In this document: positions 4,789-5,820 of the stretch, piece after piece
How the letters are laid out: every line of letters begins with the position of its first letter
Position numbering within the stretch: the stretch's first letter is position 1
Origin: Nanobdellota archaeon
Lineage (GTDB): Archaea > Nanobdellota > Nanobdellia > Pacearchaeales > GW2011-AR1
Direction: 5' to 3'
DNA length: 5,820 bases
Assembly: GCA_018830905.1 (NCBI GenBank)
Contig: JAHJRM010000084.1
Span: 1-5,820 of the forward strand
Notes under the pieces: model-generated
Database searches by the model: none
Seen by the model: the letters and a program-made list of their open reading frames with translations, nothing else
Told to the model about the DNA's origin: nothing
Translations under genes and position numbers: made by a program

Positions 4789-5679
4789 ATGGCTAAGAAA
4801 AAAACAAAAAAGAGTGTGCTAAGAAAAAAATCTGTTTCGAAGAGTAAGAAGTCAAAGCCTAAATCTATTGACCATAAAAAAGATTTAAAGAACTTTCCTA
4901 CGCTTAAGCTTAAAAAAGAGACGGATATCGCGATGGATTTTGCGACTAAGGTCTACAGGAAGTTTGATAAAATTGTAAAGTCCATTGTTTTGTTCGGTTC
5001 AACCGTTAAACAGACAAACATTGCTGGTTCTGATATTGACATTGTTGTGCTAATTGATGATGTTGCAATTAAGTGGGATCAGGAATTGATTGCGTGGTAT
5101 AGGGAAGAGCTTGAGAAGTTGATAAAGAGTAATCCTTACCAAAATAGTTTGCATATAAACACTGTTAAGTTAAGTACGTGGTGGGAGGATTTGATGCGTG
5201 GAGACCCTGTTGTGATAAATATTCTCAGGTATGGTGAGGCGATGATTGACCTTGCAGGGTTTTTCAATCCGCTGAAAGCAATGTTAATTGAGGGTAAGAT
5301 TAAATCTACTCCTGAAGCAATTTATTCTGCTTTGCAGAGAGCTCCACAGCATATTGCTAGAAGCAAATTGGCAGAGTTGAATGCTATCGACGGTTTGTTT
5401 TGGAGTATGGTTGATTCGGCTCATGCGGCGCTGATTGCTTCCCACGTTTCGCCAGCTTCGCCAGAGCATGTTCCTGCTGATTTGAAAGAGAATTTTGTTA
5501 ATCAGGGAAAACTTGATATGAAATATGTTGTCTGGTATAGAGACCTCTTAGTTTTGCATAAGAAAATTGCCCATGGAGAGGTCAAAGATTTGAAAGGTGT
5601 TGAGATTGATGCCTGGCAACAGCGTGCCGAAGAATTCTTGAATATTATGGCCAAGTTGGTTAATGATTTGGTAGAGTAG
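4789..5679 (+). CDS. MNT-type nucleotidyltransferase with C-terminal HEPN-like domain
   Basis: From ATG 4789 the protein has 296 residues. Residues 1-28 form a very Lys/Arg/Ser-rich tail that probably binds nucleic acid. Residues about 45-130 are a minimal nucleotidyltransferase fold with the signature LFGSTVKQTNIAGSDIDIVV: Gly70-Ser71, ten residues, then Asp82 and Asp84. A third carboxylate is not obvious, the expected strand reading SLHINTVKLS. The C-terminal part, about 175-290, is helical and HEPN-like, with YRDLLVLHKKIAHGE at 250-264. The usual RNase motif is Arg-x(4-6)-His; at the AHG position the arginine is replaced by His257, although Arg251-x5-His257 also fits loosely. Separate MNT and HEPN proteins often form toxin-antitoxin pairs; here both are on one chain. 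ATG 4789 (MAKK) is preferred to ATG 4780 because the preceding gene ends at 4787 and another gene in the block has the same start context. Target and activity unknown. Confidence 0.8.
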   Translation: MAKKKTKKSVLRKKSVSKSKKSKPKSIDHKKDLKNFPTLKLKKETDIAMDFATKVYRKFDKIVKSIVLFGSTVKQTNIAGSDIDIVVLIDDVAIKWDQELIAWYREELEKLIKSNPYQNSLHINTVKLSTWWEDLMRGDPVVINILRYGEAMIDLAGFFNPLKAMLIEGKIKSTPEAIYSALQRAPQHIARSKLAELNAIDGLFWSMVDSAHAALIASHVSPASPEHVPADLKENFVNQGKLDMKYVVWYRDLLVLHKKIAHGEVKDLKGVEIDAWQQRAEEFLNIMAKLVNDLVE

Positions 5680-5685
5680 TTTTTT
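5680..5685 (+). terminator. T-run directly after the MNT-HEPN stop codon
   Basis: Six T residues follow the TAG stop without a gap. This matches the simple T-run terminators of archaea and would end the small-protein/MNT-HEPN transcript. A second T-rich patch (AATTTTAG) follows within 15 nt. No hairpin precedes it. Confidence 0.45.
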
Positions 5686-5715
5686 AGGGAAATTTTAGCC
5701 ATCCCATTAAATTTG

Positions 5716-5732
5716 GTGCAGCGACGCTGCAC
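5716..5732. repeat. Perfect 17-nt palindrome GTGCAGCG-A-CGCTGCAC
   Basis: Eight-base arms, perfectly complementary, around a single central A. In RNA this would fold with a 6-7 bp GC-rich stem. It lies 36 nt after the MNT-HEPN stop and is far GC-richer than its surroundings. Either a transcript-end hairpin or a dimeric protein-binding site fits. Confidence 0.75.
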
Positions 5733-5744
5733 GTCGGATGCAAG

Positions 5745-5761
5745 CCGAAACTAAGTTTCGG
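5745..5761. repeat. Perfect 17-nt palindrome CCGAAACT-A-AGTTTCGG
   Basis: This element has the same build as the one 12 nt upstream, 8 + 1 + 8 with a central A, but a different sequence. Its right half, TTTCGG, recurs as a direct repeat at 5771-5776, which could pair with the same CCGAAA arm. No T-run follows, so a classic bacterial terminator is unlikely. Confidence 0.75.
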
Positions 5762-5780
5762 TATTCTAACTTTCGGAACA

Positions 5781-5790
5781 TCTTATATCG
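5781..5790 (+). promoter_or_regulatory. Possible promoter for a gene beyond the right edge
   Basis: TCTTATATCG is centred about 26 nt before a GTG at 5812, the spacing seen for the other promoters here, but the reading frame leaves the window after three codons. The overlapping palindrome ATATCGATAT (5785-5794) could equally be unrelated. The gene itself cannot be judged. Confidence 0.22.
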
Positions 5791-5820
5791 ATATTTCGTG
5801 CACCATTCCAAGTGCATCAT

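Overview
The window looks like a piece of an AT-rich archaeal chromosome, most likely from a small-genome DPANN lineage such as Pacearchaeota or Woesearchaeota. The evidence is two archaeal DNA-repair families (RadB and Nre), arginine codons that are mostly AGA/AGG, and archaeal-type promoters with a TATA box centred 24-25 nt before the ATG and no Shine-Dalgarno motif. The lineage is inferred from gene content and style, not from a marker gene. All supported genes are on the + strand. I found no rRNA, tRNA, CRISPR array, transposase or phage gene.

Left part (1-2470): radB (36-767) and an Nre-family repair gene (1000-2208). Each has its own apparently leaderless promoter, and each is followed by a 230-260 bp spacer. 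The two spacers are not random. They share a short element (a CTCGCAATTAA block followed by AGTAAAA and a GTT..TGTTA tail), present twice after radB and once after nre. The second spacer also holds a short hairpin around CGAACGCAGTGAGCG.

Middle (2471-4288): a large protein with the AP-endonuclease-2/xylose-isomerase-like TIM-barrel signature. A complete set of candidate metal ligands is visible, but the barrel is split by an insert of about 225 residues and followed by a Gly/aromatic-rich tail. Its start is better placed at ATG 2471 than at the upstream TTG, because the TATA box fits the ATG.

Right part (4289-5820): a compact block of three tiny membrane-protein genes (35, 38 and 58 residues). 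The last runs directly into a gene for a nucleotidyltransferase (MNT-type) plus HEPN-like protein with a highly basic N-terminal tail. Spacing is 1-3 nt at the last two junctions, so this is probably one transcript. After it come a T-run and two perfect 17-nt palindromes 12 nt apart, then a possible promoter for a gene beyond the window.

RadB and Nre fit a recombination/repair and PCNA-linked role, and the TIM-barrel protein could belong to nucleic-acid repair or to sugar metabolism. The most unusual parts are the small membrane proteins coupled to the MNT-HEPN protein, the spacer repeat family and the split TIM barrel.
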